Position numbers and translations under genes: made by a program. Of a stretch of DNA of 64,000 nt, positions 12,901 through 24,071 are shown one piece after another; position 1 is the first letter of the stretch, and every line of letters starts with the position of its first letter. The notes below the pieces were generated by a model. It made no database searches. It saw only the letters and a list, made by a program, of their open reading frames with translations, and was not told the origin of the DNA. Origin of the DNA: Paramecium sonneborni (Eukaryota; Ciliophora; Oligohymenophorea; Peniculida; Parameciidae); the NCBI GenBank assembly GCA_905182985.1, contig CAJJDN010000031.1, positions 1,821 through 65,820 of the forward strand, written 5' to 3'.

Positions 12901-15900
12901 CGCCCTTATTTAAATTTAATTTAAGATAAGGTAATATTTTATAATTATTATTATTAGAATTTTTTGGGTAATTATAAATTTCTAATTTAGAATTATCTAA
13001 TATAATTTAAATTCGCAAAAACTTTAATTATTCTTGCAATTTATAGAATAATAGCGTAATATCTGAACTTTAATGCCCATCTTACTTGCCTTAAGTTCCT
13101 TTATAATATTCAGAAAATGATAAAACAGAATTAAATTAATAGCGATTAAATTGTAACGAATAGTTAATATTCTCTAACAAAAGATTTAATTTTAGCTTAA
13201 TTGAATTAGATAAATTTAATAATACCCATAAACTTATAGTTGAAAAAATCCATTTATATAATGTATTATGTGAAACCTGTTAGTTTGGATTATTCAGAAT
13301 TTTATAAATAGAAAAATAAGAAGAAGAAACTTTGAAGTTTTCTTAAGTTACAATTAAAAATTGCATATGTGGAAATACAGGTTGCCTATCAATTTTGCAA
13401 TATTATGACGAATCAATTTTAAAAAAAAGTTTATTAGAATCTTAAAGAATATTGCAACAGCATAATTATGATAAGCTGAGCTTTTAATTAAACCAATAAA
13501 TTAATATTTTAGATAGCGTATTTATTAATAATACTGCAATTTATGGAGGGTCTTTATTTATAATTGAAGTTGGGATATTAATAAAAAATAGTATTTTTTA
13601 AAATAATTCTGCATAAATAGGAGGGGCAATTTATTATTATTCATAAGAATCATAAATTTTAATTCTAAATTCTAAAATAATATCTAATACAGCTAAAGTA
13701 GCTGGAGGAGTATTTTTATATGAATAATCTTTTTAATTAACAAAAGAATTAGATATATAATTGTCTAATAATAATTCAACATTATATGGTCAGGATATCT
13801 TTGAAAAGCCTCGATCATTAACTTTATCTATAGATGGAGGTTAAACTTTTTTAGAAAAAAGTCTTCACACTGTATCTGAGGATGAAATCGTAGAATAAAT
13901 AATTAATAAACCTTATAAGATATTGGGTTATTCAGAGAAAATGTAATATATAACACTTCCAACAGGAAGATCTATAAGCAGTTATTCATATTTTGATTTT
14001 CAAACATCTACTATCATTCCTTATAATTTAACTTTCAGGATTATTCCTTTGGATAAATTCTAAAATTAAATTAAAGGATTATCAAAGTCTATTTGCACTT
14101 TATATCCCAAGGTATTTAACTTATCATCTTAAACTGAAGAAATAAATTTAAACTATAGTCTTTCTTATTATAATGTTAGTTTTGATGAAAAGACTGGAGA
14201 TTATAATTTAGATGATTTAACCATATATTTTAAACCAAATTTGAGTAATAGTCTTGTTCTTTAATTATTGATATAGTGTAATTCTATACTTGTTCCTTAG
14301 TATGAAAATGAACCTCCATATAAAATAACTAAAAACATTTCAAATTATAAATTATTAGTAAATATCAAAACATTTCCATGTCAATTAGGAGAATTTCTGA
14401 ATACAACATCTGGAGGTTGTACACTTTGTGATACATTTTAAAATTAGTATTAAGTTTAATGGAATGCATAAAGTTGTACTTAAAAAGATGATTTTAAAAT
14501 TAGATAAATAAAGCCTGCTATGATAGAATTAAGATCTGGTTATTGGAGACCTTATTATTATAGTTAAACTATTGAATATTGTTATCATTTAGTTGAAAAT
14601 TGTGAAGGAGGATGGAAACCAGGAGATGATTCTTGTATTACAGGTCATATTGGAGCTTTATGTGAATAATGCGATTTATATAATATTGTTGGATTAGGAT
14701 AATATTCTGTAAGTTCGAAATATTCTTGTGGAAGCTGTGATCAAATTATAGGCAATATTTTAACTATTGTATTTATCAGTGCTTGGACACTTATTTCTAT
14801 TTTGATGTCTGTTGGTAGCACAGTTGAAATGATTAAAGAATTTATAGTTGGTTTACGTTTAAAATCTCTTGGGGTTACTTTTGTTGTCAAATAAGCTTCA
14901 ACAGCTATTTTAATAAAAGTGCTGACAAATTATCTTTAAATTATATCTACTATTGCTACTTTTTAACTTTAAGTGCCATCTGGATTAGCATCAGTAGTAA
15001 ATAGTGTTGGAAGTCCTATTGAATCAATGGGTTATTCTTTAGATTGCTTCCTTATTTCAATCACTGATATTCCAATTATTTATTTTAGAATAATTTGGAG
15101 TCTACTAATGGCATTTTCATATATTATTATCTTTTTTATAATTGAAGGAATTAGAGTTATAACAAAATCTATATCTTTTAACATCTCTTATGTTTCAACT
15201 GCTTTAATTTATGTCTTTATTTATTTGCAACCAAACATAATAGGAGGCTTAATATCCCTAATTTCATTTAGAATTATTTCAGATGAATATTGGATTTAGG
15301 GTAACGTTGCATATAAATATAATACATCTGAACATGCAAAATGGTTAGCATCTTTTTGTTTACCTTTGTTATTACTATTTAGTATTTTGATTCCTTTATA
15401 TTTTTGGTTTGGAGTGAGAGAAAATAGAGCTAATTTAGATAAGACAAGTGTTAGATAAAAATGGGGGTATTTATATAACGAGTATAAATTGCATGCATAT
15501 TATTGGGAAACAATTAAAATTTTATAAAAAGAATTTATGATAATAGTACTTACCTATTATGACGATCATGTTCCTATTAAGGCTTCTCTAGTATTTTTAG
15601 TTTTATTTGGTTATAGTTTTTTAACAACATCTTCAAAACCTTACATGACTGGGTATTTGAATTATCTAGATACATAATCAACAATTGTTTGTGCCGTATC
15701 AATTATCTTGGGAAGTTCAATTTATACTGCTTAATAATCTGATTTATTTGAAATAGTTTGGCCCTTCTATATTATCATAGGAATATTAAATGGATTATTT
15801 ATATTAAGATTGTTAATTAAAATTTTATTTGCTTATTTCCATAAATTGAATGAATAAATCGATAAGATTAAGGAACTAATTACAAATAAATTTCCAAATT

Positions 15901-16312
15901 AAATAAAACGATATCCTTTTATACAAGAAATATTTGAGAGCAGAAAAAAATAATAAGCAAGAGTTAAAGAGAGATATGCTAAAATTAGAAATCATTTGTT
16001 ACCTTAAGCTAGAATGATACTAGAATATAGAAAGTATTTTTTATGTGCATTTTTAGATTAAATAATTTCGATTTGCCTGTTAGAATTTAAACTTAAATAT
16101 TTGAAAATGAGTAAGATAATATTTAAAAAAACGATCGCAATAGTAATGATAGTAATTTTGGTGTGAATAGTCCATTATTTACAGGCAGCCGTTCTAAAAA
16201 AATTGAAACTTTATTTAAAACGCCTTAAATGTCTAAAATTTACCCAGAATTAACCACTAATTACATAAATTAAGATAATTTAAAGTCAAGTATCCATCAA
16301 TCTTAAAACTGA
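6950..16312 (+). CDS. Giant LamG-like / furin-like Cys-rich / beta-helix polytopic membrane protein
   Basis: A 3096-aa protein (exon sum exactly divisible by three) with introns at about 7188-7211, 8647-8671 and 16034-16056; the first is a 3n intron without a stop, so it could also be retained. Order: signal peptide (1-20); concanavalin/LamG-like region (about 60-460); furin-like repeats dense in CxxC (about 460-1035); a long Asn/Ser/Ile-rich stretch with parallel beta-helix-like repeats (about 1150-2300); a short Cys cluster with GHIGALCEQC (about 2550); then many membrane helices (about 2575-2950) and a cytosolic tail. Large proteins of this design (extracellular Cys/beta-helix region plus C-terminal membrane block) form expanded families of unknown function in ciliates. 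Likely at the cell surface or in the endomembrane system; sensing or adhesion is inference. The start is the first ATG giving a signal peptide. Confidence 0.9.
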
Positions 16313-16332
16313 CATTTGAGAGAAATTATAAT

Positions 16333-17558
16333 GATCAATTAAATTATTAAATATATTCAATTTATAAAAATGTACTCAAAACCTTTTAAATAATGAATAT
16401 GAGCATATCTCAATTTTGACTTTGATTTCTATCTTACAATATTATTTTTAAATTGATGGTAAATTAACAAAATTTTTTCTATTTTCAAGCAGTAATAATT
16501 TTCTTAAAAATATCTCTATAAAAAATTATAATTCTTTTTTCACTAAAAGCAAAAAATACAAATTTAATTGCTCCAATTTAAATTAGTTCTGTTGTTGTCT
16601 GTTCTGCCCTAATAAATTTAATAAAAAATTTATTTTAGAAACTAATATATTTTTATTTTCATAATTAAAAAGTTAGATCTAAATGATTTAAATTTAAAAA
16701 AAAAGGTTTTCAAAATTTATTAAGTAATTGAAGAAATAACGAGACAATTCTGTTGATAATTCATAAAAAAACAATGAGTTAAGTTTAAAAATTTTTAAAT
16801 TAAAGATTCCAATTTAAGAAGTTAATTAATGATATATTTATGACTAAATTGTTATAGATTCTCTCAGACTCAAAAATCTTATTATTAATCTGTACAAGAA
16901 TATTTATGATTTAGACTGATGCATATCAATATGTGCTAAGATTGAAAAATTATATGGACTAGAATAAAAATTAGGTTTGTAATTTGTTTTTAGAACTTGA
17001 TTTTTATTAATAACTTTTTATTTGAATAAAGACAGTAATTTAAAATTAATTCCAATCAAAATATTATATTATTATTTGATTGATAATCTAAGAAATGTAA
17101 ACCCTTCAGCAGATCTCAATCCCAAAGACTACAGATAAATTAAATATTCTTATTAAAATATTTATCAAATGCTCACTCTAATTAAAGAATTAACTTTTCA
17201 TCTTAATGTTTAAAAATTTATTTTTAGAATTTGATTATTTTTTTCTAAGTTTTGCTCAAATTTTTATCTATTATTTTCTATTAATTTTATTACTGATTAA
17301 TAACTAAAAAATGATGATAAATAATTACACTTGGTTACATTTTATAATCCATTAACAATCATTTCCTTGCCAAAATCAATTTTAGATTTTAATCCTTTAT
17401 TTAATACTAATAATATTTATTCTTTAATTAACCACGAAAGTATGTTAAAATTATTGATTTATGAAAACTTTGCTAGATTCAAAATGAATTAATAAACCTC
17501 TTCAACTTTACTATTTAAAATGAATTTTATAATTTAAGAAACCAAAAATTTATTTTGA
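16333..17558 (+). CDS. Unidentified protein gene, structure unresolved
   Basis: Coding sequence is clear from about 16390 (frame rich in Phe/Asn/Lys with a Cys-rich CCCLFC patch) to the TGA at 17556-17558, but exons do not join cleanly. A 28-nt intron near 16787 restores one frame change. The segment about 17030-17240 is strongly coding. It is separated from the last exon by an in-frame TGA near 17232 that could be removed by a 42-nt intron, longer than the others here. The N-terminus is not fixed: the ATG at 16333 is in a different frame. Convergent with the armadillo-like gene (21 bp between stops). No family recognised; it could be a decaying gene. Confidence 0.45.
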
Positions 17559-17579
17559 AATAAAATTTCCTGTTAAATT

Positions 17580-18641
17580 TCAGACCCTACAAAAAATTAT
17601 GAAACACACCAAAAAACCTTATAATAATTTAGTAAATACTTCATGTTGTTTAATTATATATTTTTTCTTTTTTTAAATGATTTTCATAACTCTCAGTAAT
17701 TCTAGAAGCAAATTTTGATCAAATAATTTAATATTTGATTCTATTAAAGTTTTGATCATATCAAAAGAGGATTTACTAATATTTTAATTTCTACTTTGAA
17801 TTAATTTAAGTAAATTAAATATTGTTTAACTTTCTATTAAAATTGAATAAATTTGTGTTGTAAAAGGAAGAAACTGTGAAAATATCTTAAAGCATCCACA
17901 TACAATCTTTTCATCTTCATTTTAGTTTAGCAAAGTGCAAAGCATAAAGATAACTTTTTTTATTTTATCCTCTTCCATATGTGTTTTTTTTAAACTAAAA
18001 ATATTTTGTAAACTCCAAATACATATTTCAATGTCTTCAAGTTTATTTAAATGATTCATAACGTTTGAGATTAAATCAAGTCCATCATTTTCTAATATAT
18101 AAATTCCATAATTCGCTTCCTCGTTATCGAACAATACAAGATTTCCTAAAGCTACAATTGAGGACATAGAAATCAGTAACTGTGAAGCCTTTAATTGAGT
18201 TAAAAGAACTTTTAAGACTTCTATCTGCATTATATGATTCTGAAAATAGCCTTAAACAATTATTGTGACTAAAACATAAACAGATTCAAGTTTTAATAAT
18301 TCAATTTCATTGAATTCAATTATATGAATTAATCTTTGAATTAAAACTTCATCGACTATTATTATTTCACTTAATTATTAATCGTTTGCTTGCTATTCCA
18401 TAAACTTTCTTATTGAATACAAATTTTAAAAAGTTCTAATTGGATCTTATTACCCTAATTTTGAAATATCAATGTTTTTAACCCCAACAAGACTTTATAA
18501 TGAATGTTAAAAGTAAAAGGGAAATTATTTTAAAATTTCTTTTGATATATTTTGAGGTTCTAATTTCTGCAATTCTACGAATTCTTAAGAATAATTTTGT
18601 TGGCTTTTCTTCTGACAATTTTAATTAGATTCTGGATCCAT
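17580..18641 (-). CDS. Armadillo/importin-alpha-like repeat protein
   Basis: A single-exon frame of 353 aa (ATG at 18641, TGA at 17580-17582). After a Gln/Lys-rich N-terminus of about 55 residues, the rest is a run of amphipathic helices with the hydrophobic spacing of armadillo repeats, including segments such as ISMSSIVALGNLVL. It resembles the importin-alpha-like gene at 46701-48193 but is shorter, and its N-terminus is less clearly an importin-beta-binding domain. Ciliates have expanded importin-alpha families linked to their two nuclei; a role as nuclear import adaptor is therefore possible but inferred. The stop lies 21 bp from that of the plus-strand neighbour. Confidence 0.7.
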
Positions 18642-19775
18642 ATAAAAAATACAATTATCTTAATTTTTAATTCTTTAAGAAAAAATTAATATAATTACAA
18701 AAAATAAATATTTTTTTTGAAACAGTGGCATTTTTTATAAAATCATATAATTATTAATCTAAAAATATTATTCCCAAAACAAAAAATTTAAAGTATATAT
18801 TTAGGTTAAGTCTTTTTCTAGAAAGCAATTTCATCTGTTAGTAGCAATATCTATTAAGTATTTGCTATTAATGCATTAAGATGTAATATTCAGTAAAAAC
18901 CAGCCTTTTATATATTTCTTCATTCTACTGTAAGTAATTTTATCTTTTATACCTCCTATATCCAATGTTAATTTAATGTGAGATTGAATGTTTTACAAAA
19001 TCATTTGTAGTTGAGATACTTAATAAGATAAAAGGTCTTGCAAAATCTTTTTATAAAAGAGAAAAGAGGAAGAAGTTTTTTAAACAATAAATTTCATCAT
19101 AAGCTTATTCAACAATAAACTTCTATAATTGTCTATGTTTTCGATTAATTAAAATCAAATCAAAGTTTGGGAAAAATACTTAAACCTTAAATTATCCCTT
19201 CGATTGAATCTTGGAGCAAAAAATTTAAGCATTCTCTTAATTGAAGCTAAAATACCTATTATATATATTTTAATAAGCTTCTAAAATAATGTGAATAAAG
19301 GGATAGCATAGCTTAATGCATAAGATAATTATCAAAAATTAAAATGTTGCTGGCCAAAATTAATTTCCTTATTATTCGCAAATATATTTTTCTAGCGATA
19401 AAAATATAGTGATAGAGCTTAAATTTCATAATAATATATGTTTTAATACTAAAAGATAATGCAAGATAAATTTATAAAATTAAAATGAATAATGATCCTT
19501 TTAAGAAGATATTTGTTTAAAAATAGGTTAAGTTAAAAACCATAATAATTTTTGACCAGATTCTAATAAATTCCCAAAATAGCTTTTTTCTTAACATTCA
19601 TTAAATTAAATCTAATTTTTTTCTCAGATTGAATAGCAATATAAAAACTATCACAATGAAACTTGGAATTATAAACAAAAAAATTAATCGCTAATAGTAA
19701 ATGAAAAAAAATCTAAAGATGCATTTCCTTCAATTGATCAATGATAGAAATTCTCCTAATGGATAAGGATATTCG

Positions 19776-20802
19776 AAATTATGCTTTCATCAAATATTTG
19801 ATGATTAACTAAAGTATGAAGAGAATTCCTCCAATTATAATCAGGAAAAATATTATCAACTATTTGACACATTTACAATATTACGGTTAAACACAATTGA
19901 TTTGAGCTGGTTTTAAAAATTACTATTAGCACTTTTCATTCAGTTTTTTTCCTAAAAATTACACATTCATGATTAAAAAGAGAGATTTTTATTCACCTAA
20001 AGGAATTTTTAACTGTAAATGCTAATTAAAATTTCATTTCCTCTTGACAATATTTAATATGATTGTTAAAATACTGCCAAATTCTCATTTGTTAAATTTG
20101 AGTTATTATAAGCAGCATTTAATACCATTATCTAAAAATGTAAATTCCGAAGTGTCGCTTATAATATTTTTTATAATAGTCTAGTTTGTTAAATCAAAAT
20201 TTTAATTATTAGAATTTTAAGATATCAATTTTTATGACTCTGAAAATTCAAAATCTTTAATCATTTCAGATAAATTTAGTTCTTTACAGTGATATTGCTT
20301 TAAAATCCATTGGTTATTTATTCGCCTTAAAAAATAGGTTATAATAATATCTTTCTAGAAAAAAAAGAGAATATTGTACCTGTTTCTAACCCAGAAATAT
20401 CTTGATATTGATTAATAAATATACTTGAGGCTATCAATTAGTATAATTTATATAGTCATTAAGTTTATTACCCTAAATTTTCTGTAAGAATTGATTGAGA
20501 TTATCATATGACAATAAACTATTTAATATAGTTTGAGCAAATTGAGATACACTTGGTTCCAATACTATAACCATCATATGGTTTTAACATGTGCTTGCTC
20601 GTTAATTTAAATTAATTATGTGCTAATATCAGAATTACTAATTTGTTTAAAAACAAAATAAAAAAATTAACCTCTTATAAATTGCCATTTCTTGAGATAA
20701 TCGGTTCTTTTTAACCTCAGAATCTGATTCAATAATAATTGATAGCTTTACATTGACCTAAAAAATTAATAAGATTTTTTAATATTATCCTACAAAATAA
20801 AT
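19776..20802 (+). repeat. Direct duplication, copy 1 (1027 bp), probably assembly artefact
   Basis: Matches 20804-21830 at a constant offset of 1028 in every line I compared. The copies are separated by one N at 20803, the signature of two overlapping contigs joined end to end without merging. Confidence 0.9.
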
Positions 20803-20803
20803 N

Positions 20804-21830
20804 AAATTATGCTTTCATCAAATATTTGATGATTAACTAAAGTATGAAGAGAATTCCTCCAATTATAATCAGGAAAAATATTATCAACTATTTGACACAT
20901 TTACAATATTACGGTTAAACACAATTGATTTGAGCTGGTTTTAAAAATTACTATTAGCACTTTTCATTCAGTTTTTTTCCTAAAAATTACACATTCATGA
21001 TTAAAAAGAGAGATTTTTATTCACCTAAAGGAATTTTTAACTGTAAATGCTAATTAAAATTTCATTTCCTCTTGACAATATTTAATATGATTGTTAAAAT
21101 ACTGCCAAATTCTCATTTGTTAAATTTGAGTTATTATAAGCAGCATTTAATACCATTATCTAAAAATGTAAATTCCGAAGTGTCGCTTATAATATTTTTT
21201 ATAATAGTCTAGTTTGTTAAATCAAAATTTTAATTATTAGAATTTTAAGATATCAATTTTTATGACTCTGAAAATTCAAAATCTTTAATCATTTCAGATA
21301 AATTTAGTTCTTTACAGTGATATTGCTTTAAAATCCATTGGTTATTTATTCGCCTTAAAAAATAGGTTATAATAATATCTTTCTAGAAAAAAAAGAGAAT
21401 ATTGTACCTGTTTCTAACCCAGAAATATCTTGATATTGATTAATAAATATACTTGAGGCTATCAATTAGTATAATTTATATAGTCATTAAGTTTATTACC
21501 CTAAATTTTCTGTAAGAATTGATTGAGATTATCATATGACAATAAACTATTTAATATAGTTTGAGCAAATTGAGATACACTTGGTTCCAATACTATAACC
21601 ATCATATGGTTTTAACATGTGCTTGCTCGTTAATTTAAATTAATTATGTGCTAATATCAGAATTACTAATTTGTTTAAAAACAAAATAAAAAAATTAACC
21701 TCTTATAAATTGCCATTTCTTGAGATAATCGGTTCTTTTTAACCTCAGAATCTGATTCAATAATAATTGATAGCTTTACATTGACCTAAAAAATTAATAA
21801 GATTTTTTAATATTATCCTACAAAATAAAT
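20804..21830 (+). repeat. Direct duplication, copy 2 (1027 bp), probably assembly artefact
   Basis: Second copy of 19776-20802. Unique sequence resumes at 21831, which is likely the true continuation of the first copy. Confidence 0.9.
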
Positions 21831-22078
21831 GCAATGATCATTATTGTCATGGAGAAATGAATATCATTTTTATGAGATTCACATCTTCAAAAGACTAAAA
21901 AGAATTAATATTTTCAGCAAGTGCTAATGGTTTGACAATATATTTCATATAATTCTTATTTAAATAAATCAATAATTAAATAATTTATAATAAATTAATT
22001 AACAATGATTTATATTATACTAAATTTTAAGCTAATATGTATTTATGATTGATATTTTGAATATATTAAAAATCATAT

Positions 22079-22874
22079 TCACACAACTGAGTATCCATTT
22101 TAATTTCTTTATCTAATAAATCTTTCTAAACTTTACAGAAGCTAGATCAGTATTTCTTTAATTTCTTAAATTTTCTGAATATTTGGTATAGCTTGTTTAC
22201 CATTTATTTTTCTTATTCTCTTATTATATATGAATCCTAAAAAGTGAAAAAGCAGAGTAAATATTATTAAGTATTTGATTACAGCTTTTATGTAACTAAA
22301 AATACCTTATATAATGAATAAGAATATACTGTTATTGACAGGACATCCTATTGGATGGTAAATTTCTAAAGTAACTGTACATCCATAGCCTTGTACAATT
22401 CTAAATTATTTTTCAGCTTTTTCGCTGCAAACTATATTAAAAATAGCTGTTCTTGGCTTATCAGTTTATACAGCTCTATTTTGATTAGCCGTTTCTACAC
22501 ATTAAGAATTATCATTAAATGAAATAGAAATTCCATAATCTTTAGGTTTATCTAAAATGTGTGATATAGAAGTAGTTGATTTCAATCCTACAATGTCACA
22601 ATTATCAGTGATAGTTCCCATTACTTCTAAGCCCTCATAAACAGCAACTGGTATTCCATGACAATTTAAATCGATATTACAGAAATTGAAAATGTAAACC
22701 ATATTAAACATTCCCATACCTAAAATTACACAGTTTTATACCATTTTGAGTATCAACTACATGCCATGCTTAAGGATGATCTAATTGAGTATAATCATAT
22801 ATTCGATTATCTTCATCTACCCATTAGCATTTTTATTAATAGGACACTACAAATAATAAAAATAAATAATTCAT
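22079..22874 (-). CDS. MRH-domain (mannose-6-phosphate receptor-like) membrane protein
   Basis: About 257 aa from the ATG at 22874 to TGA 22079-22081, with a 22-nt intron at 22720-22741. A further 24-nt stretch (about 22299-22322, GTATATT...ATAAG) may also be an intron; it keeps frame either way. The N-terminus is a signal peptide. The lumenal part has paired cysteines (NFCNIDLNCHG, TDNCDIVG, NIVCSEK and GYGCTV...GCPV) in the pattern of mannose-6-phosphate-receptor homology domains. A single membrane helix follows (LIIFTLLFHFLGFIY), then a short cytosolic tail. Such proteins sort glycoproteins between Golgi and endolysosomes. The tail is uncertain because a second frame near 22100 also looks coding. 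It starts 15 bp after the phosphatase gene stop, same strand. Confidence 0.75.
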
Positions 22875-22889
22875 ATAAAATTTTTTTTG

Positions 22890-23938
22890 TCATTTCATTC
22901 TAAATTGCATCATGCATTTTGAAACTCTAATTTACTTTTCTCCTTTTGTGAGACTCTTGCGCTAAGATAAAAATTGGTTTGATTCAGATTCAATTTATTT
23001 GATTACTGATTTATTTCGATATTTATTATCAAATTATATGGATCTATTTCGAATAGGATCAGGTGTTTTATTTCTTGATGAAAAACTATATTAATTTTAT
23101 TTTTTTTCTATATCTCCATTTTATTTCATTATATTCAATTATTTTAATTTTTTCATGTCAAAATAATCATTTTTTTAAATAAGTAAGATATTTTATTAGA
23201 TTGAATCAATGCTATTATTAATGAATGTAACAAGTTTTTAGGCCCAATAAACTTTCTTTAAGCATTTTTTTGGTTTTCTTTTTGAAAAACTATGTGTTTT
23301 CGAAGATTCCCAAAACTCAAACAATTTAGCATTAAAGTAAGTATTTTTTAATAGTATTTCTAATTCTTTACCTTATTTATCTTATTCAGTTAAATCTCCT
23401 TTCTACATTGTTAATAGTTCTCTTTCATAACGACTTAATTAATAAAGAAATCCTTCCCGAATTTCAAAATCTTTTCTGCAAATTTATAAATATTATAAAG
23501 AAGTCTTTAGATTCCAATTTAATCTAAATATTAATGACTTCTAAAATACTTCTTCATAAAATAGGCAGCTGCAATAGTTACGGATCTACTTTACCCAGAT
23601 ATACAACATATAAGTACTGACTCTCCTCTCTCATTAGTTTCCTCAATGGCATTGTAAACCTAATCTATATTAGTCTTAACTACTATTTACTAAATATTAC
23701 TTAATATTAAATATAACCTATTCCTCTTTATCTAACCATTCAAAATTAATAACATCAACCATCTAATTATTAATCCTCATTTCCAAAGCAGCGCAATTTA
23801 TTATTAATGTTATCTAGTTATAAAATTGAAACTAAATATCCTATCAATAATAAGGATTAATACATTAGCAGCTCGTTTATTCCCAATATATAATCCATCT
23901 TTAATTTTGAATGCATAGTATAGATATGGGCGAATCAT
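22890..23938 (-). CDS. Dual-specificity protein phosphatase
   Basis: 326 aa after removing three introns (about 23, 19 and 26 nt); the exon sum is an exact multiple of three. The N-terminal 180 residues form a DSP domain: GLYIGNKRAAN near residue 18, an INCA strand, a FEWLD stretch with the general-acid Asp, then the P-loop CCISGQSRS (plus coordinates about 23585-23608), which keeps the catalytic Cys-x5-Arg and the following AAAYFMKK motif, and ends in a GFLYQLSRYE helix. The residue before the catalytic Cys is Cys instead of the usual His. The C-terminal 140 residues are basic, low-complexity and probably disordered. Expected to dephosphorylate Tyr/Ser/Thr on MAP-kinase-type substrates; the substrate is unknown. 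Start chosen as the ATG in frame just before the domain. Confidence 0.85.
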
Positions 23939-24071
23939 TATAAATTTAAATATATTTCATTAAATTATTACTATTATTTAGAAATGGAAGCTTCTCAACG
24001 TTTGACATATTTATTTATGGTAAACCCTTTTTAATAATAATCCTACGATAAATTATATAGATAGATAAATT

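Larger units (their letters stand above)
18642..22078. other. Unresolved coding region with open frames on both strands
   Basis: Long frames with protein-like composition exist on the plus strand (about 19480-20283) and on the minus strand (for example about 20100-20290, 20400-20600 and 21700-22100), partly antisense to each other. A minus-strand gene could start with an ATG near 22100, overlapping the end of the MRH gene, and run leftward as a membrane protein (a hydrophobic stretch lies near 19600). Alternatively a plus-strand gene of about 260 codons with a 25-nt intron near 20194 ends at a TGA near 20283. I could not choose. The interpretation is further disturbed by the exact duplication 19776-20802 / 20804-21830. 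Confidence 0.35.

Noticed and set aside
14973..15299. A 108-aa stand-alone membrane protein
   Set aside because: It is an internal piece of the 3096-aa gene; it ends at a TAG that is Gln in this code.
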